NCBI GenBank assembly: GCA_963762425.1
Contig: CAVXKY010000020.1
Span: 62,001 to 126,000, forward strand
DNA from: REEB95 sp963762425
GTDB lineage: Bacteria; Pseudomonadota; Alphaproteobacteria; ATCC43930; CGMCC-115725
Reading direction: 5' to 3'
Length of the DNA stretch: 64,000 nt
Shown one piece after another: positions 56,041-64,000 of the stretch (positions are counted from its first letter, which is position 1; each line of letters begins with the position of its first letter). The notes under the pieces were generated by a model, which saw only the letters and a list, made by a program, of their open reading frames with translations, was not told the origin of the DNA and made no database searches. The position numbers were made by a program, and so were the translations under genes.

Positions 56041-58633
56041 CTAGAGGACGCGGGCGACCTCTTCGACCTCGAAGCACTCGATGGTGTCGCCCTTTTCGAT
56101 ATTGTCGTAATTCTCGAAGGCCATGCCGCATTCGGTGCCCTCGCGCACCTCGCGCACCTCGTCCTTGAAGCGCTTCAGGGTCTTGAGGCTGCCCTCGTGG
56201 ATGACGACGTTGTCGCGCAACAGGCGCACCTTGGCGCCGCGCCGCACCAGGCCTTCCTTGACCATGCAGCCCGCCACCTTGCCGACCTTGGTGACGTTGA
56301 ACACCTCGCGGATTTCGGCGTTGCCGAGGAAACGCTCGCGCTTGGTCGGCGTCAGCAGGCCCGTCAGCACGGCCTTCATGTCGTCCACCACCTCGTAGAT
56401 GATGGAGTAGTAGCGGATCTCGACGCCGTCGCGCTTGGCGAGATCGCGCGCCTGCGGGTTGGCGCGCACGTTGAAGCCGATGATGACCGCGTTCGAGGCC
56501 TTGGCCAGGATGATGTCGCTCTCGTTGATGCCGCCCACCGCGGCGTGCAAGATCGCGCACCTTGACCTCGGAGGTCGCGAGCCCTTCGAGCGAGGCGACG
56601 ATGGCCTCGAGCGAGCCCTGCACGTCCGACTTCACCACCACCGGCAGCTCCTTGGCGGCGCCCGCGGCGATCTGCGTGAACATCTGTTCGAGCGTGCCGC
56701 GCGCGCCGGCGGTCGCCACCTTCTCGCGCCTGAGGCGTTGCCGGTAATCGGCGATGTCGCGCGCCTTGCCCTCGTTCTCGGCGACGACGAAGTCGTCGCC
56801 CGCCAGCGGCGTGCCGTTGAGGCCCAGGACCTCGACCGGCATGGACGGACCGGCGGATTGGACGTTTTCGCCGCGGTCGTCGATCAGCGCGCGCACGCGG
56901 CCCCATTCGCTGCCCGAAACGAAGATGTCGCCCACCTTCAAGGTGCCGCGCTTGATCAGCACGGTGGCGACCGAACCGCGGCCGCGTTCGACCCTGGCTT
57001 CGATCACCGAGCCCTCGGCGGGACGGTTCGGATTGGCCTTCAAATCGAGGATTTCGGCCTGGAGCAGGATCAATTCCTCGAGCTTCTCCAGATTGGTCTT
57101 CTTGGTGGCCGAGACCTCGACGTCGAGCACCTCGCCGCCCAGTTCCTCGAGCACGATCTCGTGCTGCAACAGCTCCTGGCGCACGCGCTCGGGCTTGGCG
57201 CCGGGCAGGTCGATCTTGTTGATGGCGACGATGATCGGAACCTTGGCTTCCTTGGCGTGGCGGATGGCCTCGACCGTCTGTTCCTTGATGCCGTCATCGG
57301 CGGCGACCACCAGGATGACGATGTCGGTGACCTGGGCGCCGCGCGCGCGCATGGCGGTGAAGGCCTGGTGGCCGGGCGTGTCGATGAAGGTGATCTGTTG
57401 GCCGTTCCTGAGCTTCACCTGATAGGCGCCGATATGCTGGGTGATGCCGCCGGCTTCGCCGGCCGCCACGTCGGTCGAGCGCAGCGCGTCCAACAGCGAG
57501 GTCTTGCCGTGATCGACGTGGCCCATCACGGTCACCACCGGCGGGCGCGGCTTGAGGCTTTCGGGCGAATCGGATTCTCCCTTCAGCCCTTCCTCGACAT
57601 CGGCCTCGGCGACGCGCTTGATCTTGTGGCCGAACTCGGTGACCAGCAGCTCGGCGGTGTCGGTGTCGATATTCTGGTTGATGGTCGCCATCACGCCCAT
57701 CTTCATCAGCGCCTTGATGACGTCGGCGCTGCGCTCGGCCATGCGGTTGGCGAGTTCCTGCACCGTGATCGCCTCGGGCACCACGACCTCGCGCACCTGC
57801 TTGAGTTGCGGCTGCGGCTCCTGCGCGATCTGCTGGCGCAGCTTCTCGCGCTGGCGCTTGACGCGCGCCTCGCTACGGATGCGTTCCTCGTTCTCCTCGT
57901 TGAGCGCGCGGGTGACGGTGAGCTTGGCGCGGCGTTGCCGCGGCTCGTCGCGCCGCGGCGCCAGCACCGGGCGCTTGGGCGCGCCGGGATGGCGGCGCGG
58001 GCCTTCATCCTCTTCTTCCTCGGGCTTGACCTTGCCGGCGGCGGTGAGCGCCGCGACCTTGGCCGCGGCCGCCTTGCCGGCGCGTTCGGCCACTTCGCGG
58101 CGGGAATCCTCGGCCGCCTTGTCGGCGGCGCGTTGCGCGGCATCGGCCGCGCGTTTCTGGCTTTCGGCGTCGCCGCCCACAGCCGGACCTTCGGCCGGGG
58201 ATTTGCGGAGCGCGGCCTGATCGGCCGCCTGTTGGCGCTGACGATCGACCTCGAGCGCCGCCAGGCGGCGTTCCTCCTCATCGGCCTTGATCGCGCCCTT
58301 CAAGGCGCGGGCGCGGCGGGCGGCTTCCTCGGGCGTGAGCCCGTGCGGCAACACGACGCCGCGGCGCGGCGCGACCGTCGGCGCCGGCGCGGCCGGCGCG
58401 GCCGCCGGCTTGGCGGATTTGGCGGGCACCGCCGTTTCTGATTTTTCGACCAGGCCCGGAGCCGCGCCGGGCCCGGTGCGCTTTTTGCGCACCTCGACCT
58501 GCACGGTCTTGGAGCGGCCATGCGGGAAGCTCTGCCGCACCGAGCCGGTCTCGATCGGCTTGCGGATTTCGATCTTGCCGGCCGGGCGGCTGCCCAGACT
58601 CAAGGGGCGCTTGTCGTCGCCTTTATCCGCCAT
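56041..58633 (-). CDS. infB: translation initiation factor IF-2 (one indel)
   Basis: A GTPase of about 863 residues that places initiator tRNA on the ribosome. It has a long charged N-terminal region with Arg/Ala/Glu-rich helices (to about 330), then the G domain with VTVMGHVDHGKTSLLDALR, FIDTPGHQAFTAMRARG and INKIDLPGA. Domain II follows, and the C-terminal domains end GTECGMAFENYDNIEKGDTI.. and EVARVL. An extra base at about 56554 breaks the frame after TSEVKVR; restoring it gives ILHAAVGGINESDIILAKAS. IF-2 is essential, so the break is almost surely not real. It overlaps ylxR by 11 bases. Confidence 0.95.
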
Positions 58634-59276
58634 GCTCGTCCCGAATCCTCACGCCTGGTTTCCCGTCCTTCGCACCGCGGAAGCCGGCAAGCCGCGCCGC
58701 TTCCGCAAGAAATTTCCTCGCCAGCCCGCCGCGCAAGAGCGCCGCATGAACCGCCATCTCGCGGGCAAAGGCCCGGCCGAGTTCGGCGGAAGTCAGCGCG
58801 TCGATCACCGGCAGGCCGGGCGCCAGCCGCTTGAGCTTGCCGCGCCCGCCGGCCGCGCCCTCCGCCGCCTCGACCAGCACCGCGGCCTCGCCCTTGTCGA
58901 GCGCCGCCTCGACCTTGGCGAAGCCCGTAACCGCCTGGCCGGCGCGCCGCGCCAGGCCGATGAGATCGACGCAACGCCGCGCCAGCAAATCCTCGACGCG
59001 GTCGGCAAGCCCGTCCGCAACCGAGACGTTCCGGCGCGCCGCGCGCGCGAACAGGCGCTTGGCCAAAGCTTTGGCCACTATATCGCGGCGGGGAAGCAAC
59101 CACAAACCCCGCCCCGGCAGGCGGCCTTCGATATCGGGCACGATGCCGCCGTCCGGCCCCACGACAAAGCGCAACAGTTCCGATTTGTCGCGGCTCTCGC
59201 CCGAAACCAGACAGGTGCGCAAGGCGCCCGAGGGCGCCGCGCCGGTTTCCTCATCCAAGGCGAGGGCTTCGATCAA
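58623..59276 (-). CDS. ylxR: YlxR/DUF448 RNA-binding protein with L7Ae-like domain
   Basis: A 217-residue fusion. Residues 15-95 are the YlxR domain (ALRTCLVSGESRDKSELLRFVVGPDGGIVPDIEGRLPGRGLWL). Residues 100-195 are an L7Ae/YlxQ-like domain (DLIGLARRAGQAVTGFAKVEAALDKGEAAVLVEAAEGA). The fused form is usual in alphaproteobacteria and the location between nusA and infB is standard. In the YlxR domain the usual RTCVAC-type motif reads RTCLVSG. Probably binds rRNA or tRNA; exact role unknown. Confidence 0.9.
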   Translation of the reverse strand: MIEALALDEETGAAPSGALRTCLVSGESRDKSELLRFVVGPDGGIVPDIEGRLPGRGLWLLPRRDIVAKALAKRLFARAARRNVSVADGLADRVEDLLARRCVDLIGLARRAGQAVTGFAKVEAALDKGEAAVLVEAAEGAAGGRGKLKRLAPGLPVIDALTSAELGRAFAREMAVHAALLRGGLARKFLAEAARLAGFRGAKDGKPGVRIRDEHGG

Positions 59277-59280
59277 TGCG

Positions 59281-60851
59281 CTACTCCGCTTTGGGCTCGG
59301 CCGGCGATGCCACGTCTTCCGCCGGCTTTTCTTCCTCGGGGAACCAATGGGCGCGCGCCTTCATGATGATGGCGTTCGCTTCCTCGGCCTCGAGCTTGAT
59401 TCCCGCGCCCTGCGCGATCTCGACCAGCTCGTCGCCGGCGAGATCGGCCAGATCGTCGAGCGTCTTCACGCCCTTTTCCCCCAACGCGACCAAGAGTGCC
59501 GGGCTCATGTTCTCCACTTGTGCAATCTCATCGCTCACGCCCAACTCCTTGCGCCGGTTTTCATGTTTCTCGTCGCGCTCCTTGATGAAGGCCTGGGCGC
59601 GCTGCTGCAGCTCCTTGGCCACCTCTTCCTCGAAACCCTCGATGCCCGAAAGCTCGGTCAAGGGCACGAAGGCGACGTCCTCGACCGAGGTGAAGCCCTC
59701 GGTCACGAGCAGATGGGCGATGACGTCGTCGACGTCGAGCGCCTCGATGAACAGCTTGGAGCGGGTGCGGAATTCCTCCTGCCGGCGCTCGCTTTCCTCG
59801 GCCTCGGTGAGAATGTCGATGTCCCAGCCGGTCAGTTGCGAGGCCAACCGCACGTTCTGCCCGCGCCGGCCGATGGCCAGCGAGAGCTGATCGTCGGGCA
59901 CCACGACCTCGATGCGCCGCTGCTCTTCGTCCATCACCACCTTGGCGACCTCGGCCGGAGCCAAGCGCGTTCACCACGAAGGTGGCCGGGTCTTGCGACC
60001 AGGGAATGATGTCGATCTTCTCGCCTTGCAGCTCCGCCACCACCGCCTGGACGCGCGAGCCGCGCATGCCGACGCAGGCGCCGACCGGGTCGATGCCGCT
60101 GTCGTTCGAGATGACGGCGATCTTGGCGCGGGAGCCCGGATCGCGCGCCACCGCCCTGATCTCGATGATGCCGTCGTAAATCTCGGGCACTTCCTGGGCG
60201 AACAGCTTGGCCATGAATTGCGGGTGGGTGCGGGAGAGGAAGATCTGCGGCCCGCGCACTTCCTGGCGCACGTCGTAGATATAGGCGCTGCACGCGCTCG
60301 CCCTGGCGGAAGCTCTCGCGCGGCAGCAACTCGTCGCGCCTGAGGATCGCCTCGGCGCGGCCCAGATCGACCACGACGTTGCCGAACTCGACGCGCTTCA
60401 CCAGGCCGTTGACGATCTCGCCGACGCGGTCCTTGAACTCCTTGAACTGGCGCTGGCGCTCGGCGTCGCGCACCTTCTGCACGATCACCTGCTTCGCCGT
60501 CTGCGCGGCGATGCGGCCGAAGTCGATCGGCGGCAAGGGATCGGTCAGGAAATCGCCGACCTCGGCCTCGGGATTGATCTGCTTGGCCGCTTCGAGCGTG
60601 ATCTGGGCCGCTTCGTTGACCACCGGCTCGGCCACCTCGCGGAAGCGCATGAGCTTGATCTCGCCGCTTTTGCGGTCGATCTCGGCGCGGATGTCGTATT
60701 CCTGGCCGTATTTGGAGCGGCCGGCCTTCTGGATCGCCTGCTCCATCGCCTGCAAGACCTCGTCGCGGTCGATGCCCTTGTCGCGGGCGACGGTGTCGGC
60801 GACCTGGAGCAGTTCCAGGCGGGGATAATTGGCGGCGGTTTGCGTGGCCAT
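59281..60851 (-). CDS. nusA: transcription termination/antitermination factor NusA (two indels)
   Basis: A protein of about 522 residues. The N-terminal RNA-polymerase-binding domain (LELLQVADTVARDKGIDRDEVLQAMEQAIQKA), S1 domain, KH1/KH2 (IDPVGACVGMRGSRVQAVVAELQGEKIDIIPW; LAIGRRGQNVRLASQLTGWDI) and C-terminal helix-hairpin-helix repeats are all present but in three frames. An extra base near 60288 (restores RVQAYIYDVRQEVRGPQIF) and one near 59962 (restores VVNALAPAEVAKVVMDEE) explain both breaks. NusA is normally essential, so these are taken as consensus errors. It follows rimP by 25 bases. Confidence 0.95.
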
Positions 60852-60876
60852 AATACTGTTCCTTGGTTCCTTGTCT

Positions 60877-61365
60877 TCAGCTGCGCGGTCCGGTCGCCGC
60901 GATCAATTCATCGGTTAAAACGAGCTTGGCGCGGGCGATCTCGGCCAAGGGCAGCAGCACGGTCGATTCCCCGGTGTTGAGCTTGGCGGCGTCGCCTTCG
61001 AGGCCCAAAAGCTTGCCGCGAAAGCGGCGGCGTCCTTGCTGCGGGCGGGCCAGCTCGATCTTGGCCTCGAAGCCGGCGAAGCGCTCGTAATCCTCGCGGC
61101 GAAGCAGCGGCCGGTCGATGCCGGGCGAGCTGACTTCGAGTACATAGGAACCCGGCACGGGATCCGCAACATCGAGGATCGCCGAAACCGAATTGCTGAT
61201 GAGTTCGCAATCCTCCACCTTCATGGCGGCGCCGTCGCGGCGCTCGGCCATCACCTGCAGCGTCGGACGCTCGCGGCCGCCGGTGAAAACCGCGCGCAGC
61301 ACGCTATAGCCCAGCGCCTCAAGCGAGGGTGCGATCAAGGCTTCGATGCCCTTGGCGTCGATCAA
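60877..61365 (-). CDS. rimP: ribosome maturation factor RimP
   Basis: A 162-residue factor for 30S assembly and the first gene of the rimP-nusA-ylxR-infB-rbfA-truB-rpsO-pnp run. It has the N-terminal alpha/beta domain (IAPSLEALGYSVLRAVFTGGRERPTLQVMAER; VEDCELISNSVSAILDVADPVPGSYVLEVSSPGIDRPL) and the C-terminal SH3-like domain (RRRFRGKLLGLEGDAAKL). A hairpin with a T-run lies in its leader. Confidence 0.95.
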   Translation of the reverse strand: MIDAKGIEALIAPSLEALGYSVLRAVFTGGRERPTLQVMAERRDGAAMKVEDCELISNSVSAILDVADPVPGSYVLEVSSPGIDRPLLRREDYERFAGFEAKIELARPQQGRRRFRGKLLGLEGDAAKLNTGESTVLLPLAEIARAKLVLTDELIAATGPRS

Positions 61366-61402
61366 TGCCTGTTCCTGTTCCTGCGAGCGCGGCGGACCAA
61401 AT

Positions 61403-61424
61403 AAAAAGTGGGCCGCCGGCCCAC
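61403..61424 (-). terminator. hairpin with T-run in the rimP leader
   Basis: On the minus strand GTGGGCC, loop GGC, GGCCCAC is followed at once by TTTTTATTT: a textbook intrinsic terminator 35-60 bases before the rimP ATG and about 130 bases after trmB. It may end trmB transcription. A conserved rimP-leader RNA with such a hairpin is known in proteobacteria, so it may instead work as an attenuator of the whole nusA-infB operon. Confidence 0.75.
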
Positions 61425-61552
61425 CGTTGAAATCTCCCCGATCTCACATGAACCGGGGCTATGGGACTCTTCTTGTTATTGGCCGTGAATATAGTGGAAT
61501 TTCCCCCATCTGCAAGGGCGGCGAGGCGGGTTGGGAGTTTTCGGGGTGGAGC

Positions 61553-62266
61553 CTAACCCTTTCGCCGATAAAGGAAAAATCGCGCCGGTCCGCCCGAAAC
61601 CGCCTTTTGCTCATAGCGCGTCGGCGGCCAGTCCGGGGGCCTTGCGGCCCAAGCGCCTTCGCCTTGCGCCAGGGCTTCGAATCCGTCCTGCGATCCCAGC
61701 AGTTCCTCCATCCACGCCGCGTAATCGGGATCGTCGGTGGCGAGCCGCAGCTCCGCCCCCGGCCGCATCGCCTGCGCCAGGCGGCCGAGCGTTTCGCGTG
61801 AAACCAGGCGCCGCTTCTTGTGGCGCCCCTTGGGCCAGGGATCGGGAAAGAGGATGAACACGCGGCCAATCGAACGGTCGGCCAGGCGATCGAGCAGCAG
61901 CCGCGCGTCATCGGCGAAGATCCGGATATTGCCGAGGCCTCGGCTTTCCACATCCACCAGCAGCTTGGCGATGCCGTTCTCGAACACCTCGGCGCCGATA
62001 AACCCGATCCCGGGATGGGAAGCCGCCTGCGCCGCCAGATGCTCGCCGGCGCCGAAGCCGATCTCGAACCAGATTTCCCGCGCCGGCGGCGAAAACAGTT
62101 TTCGCGGATCGACCGAACCGGATGCCGGAAGCGTTATGCGCAGCTGCGGCAGCTTCGTGTCCATCAGGGCGCGGCGTCCCGCCCGCAGCTTGCGGCCGCG
62201 GCGGCGTCCATAGAGGCGGCGTTTCGCATCCAGCGGCGAGGACGCGCTCGTGGTTTTGGGCGTCAT
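61553..62266 (-). CDS. trmB: tRNA (guanine-N7)-methyltransferase
   Basis: A 237-residue SAM-dependent methyltransferase forming m7G46 in tRNA. Typical segments are RRLYGRRRGRKLR, EIWFEIGFGAGEHLAAQAA (SAM motif near 67), FIGAEVFENGIAKLL, VFILFPDPWPKGRHKKRRLV and ELRLATDDPDYAAWM. It follows the XRE regulator gene by 77 bases on the same strand and precedes the rimP leader. Confidence 0.95.
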   Translation of the reverse strand: MTPKTTSASSPLDAKRRLYGRRRGRKLRAGRRALMDTKLPQLRITLPASGSVDPRKLFSPPAREIWFEIGFGAGEHLAAQAASHPGIGFIGAEVFENGIAKLLVDVESRGLGNIRIFADDARLLLDRLADRSIGRVFILFPDPWPKGRHKKRRLVSRETLGRLAQAMRPGAELRLATDDPDYAAWMEELLGSQDGFEALAQGEGAWAARPPDWPPTRYEQKAVSGGPARFFLYRRKG

Positions 62267-62343
62267 GGAATGGGATGGGACAGGCGGGAAGCCGCGCCGT
62301 CAAGCAGCTTGGCGCGGCACCGAATCCCCGAAGCCGGAGCGGC

Positions 62344-62808
62344 TCAACCCTTGGAATAGGTTCCGGCGATCGCCTTGGCCAGATCGAAGACGCGGCGGCG
62401 CAGCTGCGTATCGGCGATCTTGAGATAGGCCCTGACCAGTTCGAGCGTCTCGCGCTTCATCATCGGTTCGGCCCGGTAGGAGGAATCGGATTCAGCCATG
62501 CCTTTGGATTTGTGCTCGCCCTTGCCCGGCGAACCGGCGAGGCCCGGGGCCATCTCCTCGAAGAAGAAGGACACCGGCACCTCGAGCACGCGCGACAGAT
62601 CATAAAGCCGGCTAGCGCCGATGCGGTTGGCGCCGCGCTCGTATTTCTGCACCTGCTGGAAGGTCAAACCGATGGCCTGGCCGAGTTTCTCCTGGCTCAT
62701 GCCCAGAAGCGTGCGGCGCAGCCGTAGCCGCGTGCCCACATGCACGTCGATGGGGTTGGGACCTCCGCTCTTGCTGCGGCGATCCCGGCTGCCGGTGGTT
62801 GGGGTCAT
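62344..62808 (-). CDS. XRE-family transcriptional regulator
   Basis: A 154-residue protein with an N-terminal Cro/C1-type helix-turn-helix (residues 20-80: VGTRLRLRRTLLGMSQEKLGQAIGLTFQQVQKYERGANRIGASRLYDLSRVL) and a C-terminal region ending RAYLKIADTQLRRRVFDLAKAIAG. This is a type widespread in alphaproteobacteria. The short linker holds a Lys/Gly-rich stretch. The regulated genes are unknown. Confidence 0.9.
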   Translation of the reverse strand: MTPTTGSRDRRSKSGGPNPIDVHVGTRLRLRRTLLGMSQEKLGQAIGLTFQQVQKYERGANRIGASRLYDLSRVLEVPVSFFFEEMAPGLAGSPGKGEHKSKGMAESDSSYRAEPMMKRETLELVRAYLKIADTQLRRRVFDLAKAIAGTYSKG

Positions 62809-62892
62809 GAATACCTGTCACAAAAGTTTCTCGCTCTTGAGGCCAAGGTATTCATACGAATGTATGTGGTCAACCGGCGAGGCAATCACGAA

Positions 62893-64000
62893 TTATTCTA
62901 ATAAACCGGGTTTCCCTTTTGCATGGTGCGATTTTCTCTCAAGAGGGGAAACCAACGCGGCGGCTGCTAGTCCCAAGAGCAACAGCGCCAAATAGCCGCG
63001 GTCGCCGAATCGGGCATAGGGCGTCGGGGCCAAGGCCTGCGGCAAAGGCACGTCGAGCACGCCGACATCGTCGAGACCGAGCCGCGCCACCACCCGGCCG
63101 AGCGGATCGATCATCGCCGAAACGCCGTTATTGCCGTCGCGCGCCAGCGCCAAGCCTTGCTCGACGGCGCGCATCCGCGCGATCGCCAGATGCTGGAACG
63201 GCCCCGAGGTGAATCCGTACCAGGCGTCGTTGGTGATGTTGAGCAGCCAGGCGGGGCGATGATCCGGGTCGACCACGGCCTCGGGAAAGATCGCCTCGTA
63301 GCAGATGAGCGGGCTGAAGGGCGGCAGGCCGGGAACGGCGAGCGTCGCCGGGCCGGATCCTGCCGAGAAATCGACCGTGCCGGGCGTGATCTTGTTGATC
63401 GGCAACACGTCGCGAAAGGGCACGTATTCGCCGAACGGCACCAGGTGATGCTTGTCGTAAGTGGCCAGGATATCGCCCCTTGGATCGAGCGCGGCCAGGC
63501 TGTTCCAGAACCGGGTTATCGGTCCCGGCGGCGGATTGGCGCGCACGGTACCGGCGATCACCAACCCCGCCGGCGGCGCCGCGCGGGCCAGCGCCAAACG
63601 CGCGTCGCTGTCGCGGTCGAGGAAGGGCGGACCGCCATTCTCCGGCCAGATCACCGCCGAGACCTTGTCGAATCCGGGCGACAGGGTCAGGCCGAGCGTG
63701 CGGTGGAAATTGGCGACCAGCGCCTGCGGATCGTTGACCAGGGTCTGCGGGATCGAAGGCTGGACCAGGCGCAAGGTGATGTTGGGCACGTCCTGGCGCG
63801 GATTGGCTTCGAGCCGCCAGGCGCCGAAACCCGCCAGCGCCGCGACGATCGCCAGCGCCGCCAGCGCGGGCGAGAAGCGCATTCCCGCGGCCGCGCCCAG
63901 CCGCGCCGGCAGGCAAGCCGCCAGCACGGTCAGGAAACTCAGCCCGTAAATCCCGAACACCGATCCCGCCTGCAACACCGCGATGCCGCCGGGAAATCCG
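62893..64000 (-). CDS. lnt: apolipoprotein N-acyltransferase, partial
   Basis: The C-terminal 369 residues of an inner-membrane enzyme that N-acylates lipoproteins. The frame is open to the right edge, so the N-terminal helices lie outside. The catalytic triad regions of the nitrilase domain are visible: Glu in VIWPENGGPPFL, Lys in LATYDKHHLVPFGEYVPFRD and Cys in SPLICYEAIFPE. A last transmembrane helix (YLALLLLGLAAAALVS) ends the protein. An XRE regulator gene follows on the same strand. Confidence 0.95.
   Translation of the reverse strand, partial: GFPGGIAVLQAGSVFGIYGLSFLTVLAACLPARLGAAAGMRFSPALAALAIVAALAGFGAWRLEANPRQDVPNITLRLVQPSIPQTLVNDPQALVANFHRTLGLTLSPGFDKVSAVIWPENGGPPFLDRDSDARLALARAAPPAGLVIAGTVRANPPPGPITRFWNSLAALDPRGDILATYDKHHLVPFGEYVPFRDVLPINKITPGTVDFSAGSGPATLAVPGLPPFSPLICYEAIFPEAVVDPDHRPAWLLNITNDAWYGFTSGPFQHLAIARMRAVEQGLALARDGNNGVSAMIDPLGRVVARLGLDDVGVLDVPLPQALAPTPYARFGDRGYLALLLLGLAAAALVSPLERKSHHAKGKPGLLE

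Noticed and set aside
59281..60851. Programmed frameshifting in nusA
   Set aside because: Two breaks at unrelated sequences, no slippery heptamer, and the same kind of surplus base in many unrelated genes; consensus error is simpler.
63979..64000. GFP motif at the edge of lnt, suggesting a short deletion relative to the GFPW segment of the family
   Set aside because: The N-terminal part is outside the window, so the true GFPW segment may simply lie further upstream.

Overview
The window is a high-GC chromosomal segment of an alphaproteobacterium, most likely an uncultured relative of the Rhodospirillales. The evidence is the gene order rpsT-dnaA-dnaN-recF-gyrB, an Irr-type Fur regulator with Irr-box-like operators, the mutM/ubiE/coaBC neighbourhood, the rsmB-heparinase-purH order, and a complete rimP-nusA-ylxR-infB-rbfA-truB-rpsO-pnp operon. 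I saw no tRNA, rRNA, CRISPR array, insertion sequence, phage or integron. Most of the sequence is core genome with short accessory stretches.

Layout. 1-9.4 kb: a partial membrane protein, beta-class glutathione transferase, a REP-like palindrome, an SDR oxidoreductase, then rsmB, rpe, a heparinase II/III-family gene and purH, and an EamA exporter. 9.4-15.6 kb: acetyl-CoA synthetase, two membrane microproteins, a tiny very basic ORF, a decayed sulfate-binding protein gene, a conserved hypothetical and a beta-hydroxyacid dehydrogenase. 15.6-28.6 kb (the accessory heart): a Liv-type amino-acid ABC operon, gentisate 1,2-dioxygenase, and an operon pairing a NitT/TauT-type ABC importer with a thiamine-diphosphate enzyme. 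This block holds an inactivated duplicate binding-protein gene and duplicated gene 3' ends. 28.6-35.9 kb: gyrB, recF, dnaN, dnaA, rpsT. 36-43.9 kb: enoyl-CoA hydratase, mutM, ubiE, coaBC, an Rrf2 regulator with cysK and a MoeB/ThiF enzyme, an EamA protein and an SH3 protein. 43.9-52 kb: a TauE-type permease, a peroxide-defence cluster (DUF3501, Cys-rich Fe-S protein, rubrerythrin, Irr), a FIST-domain sensor with a PAS histidine kinase, and a nitronate monooxygenase-like enzyme. 52-61.4 kb: the translation/transcription operon. 61.5-64 kb: trmB, an XRE regulator and partial lnt.

Sequence quality matters here. At least nine otherwise normal genes, including the essential nusA and infB, are each broken by one or two small indels. 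Almost every case is explained by one extra base in the given sequence, and removing it restores the full family-length protein. I treat these as consensus errors of the read/assembly type and annotate the restored genes, giving the position of each break. Two loci (sulfate-binding protein at 12.1-12.8 kb and binding protein at 23.9-24.9 kb) carry far more lesions and are called pseudogenes.
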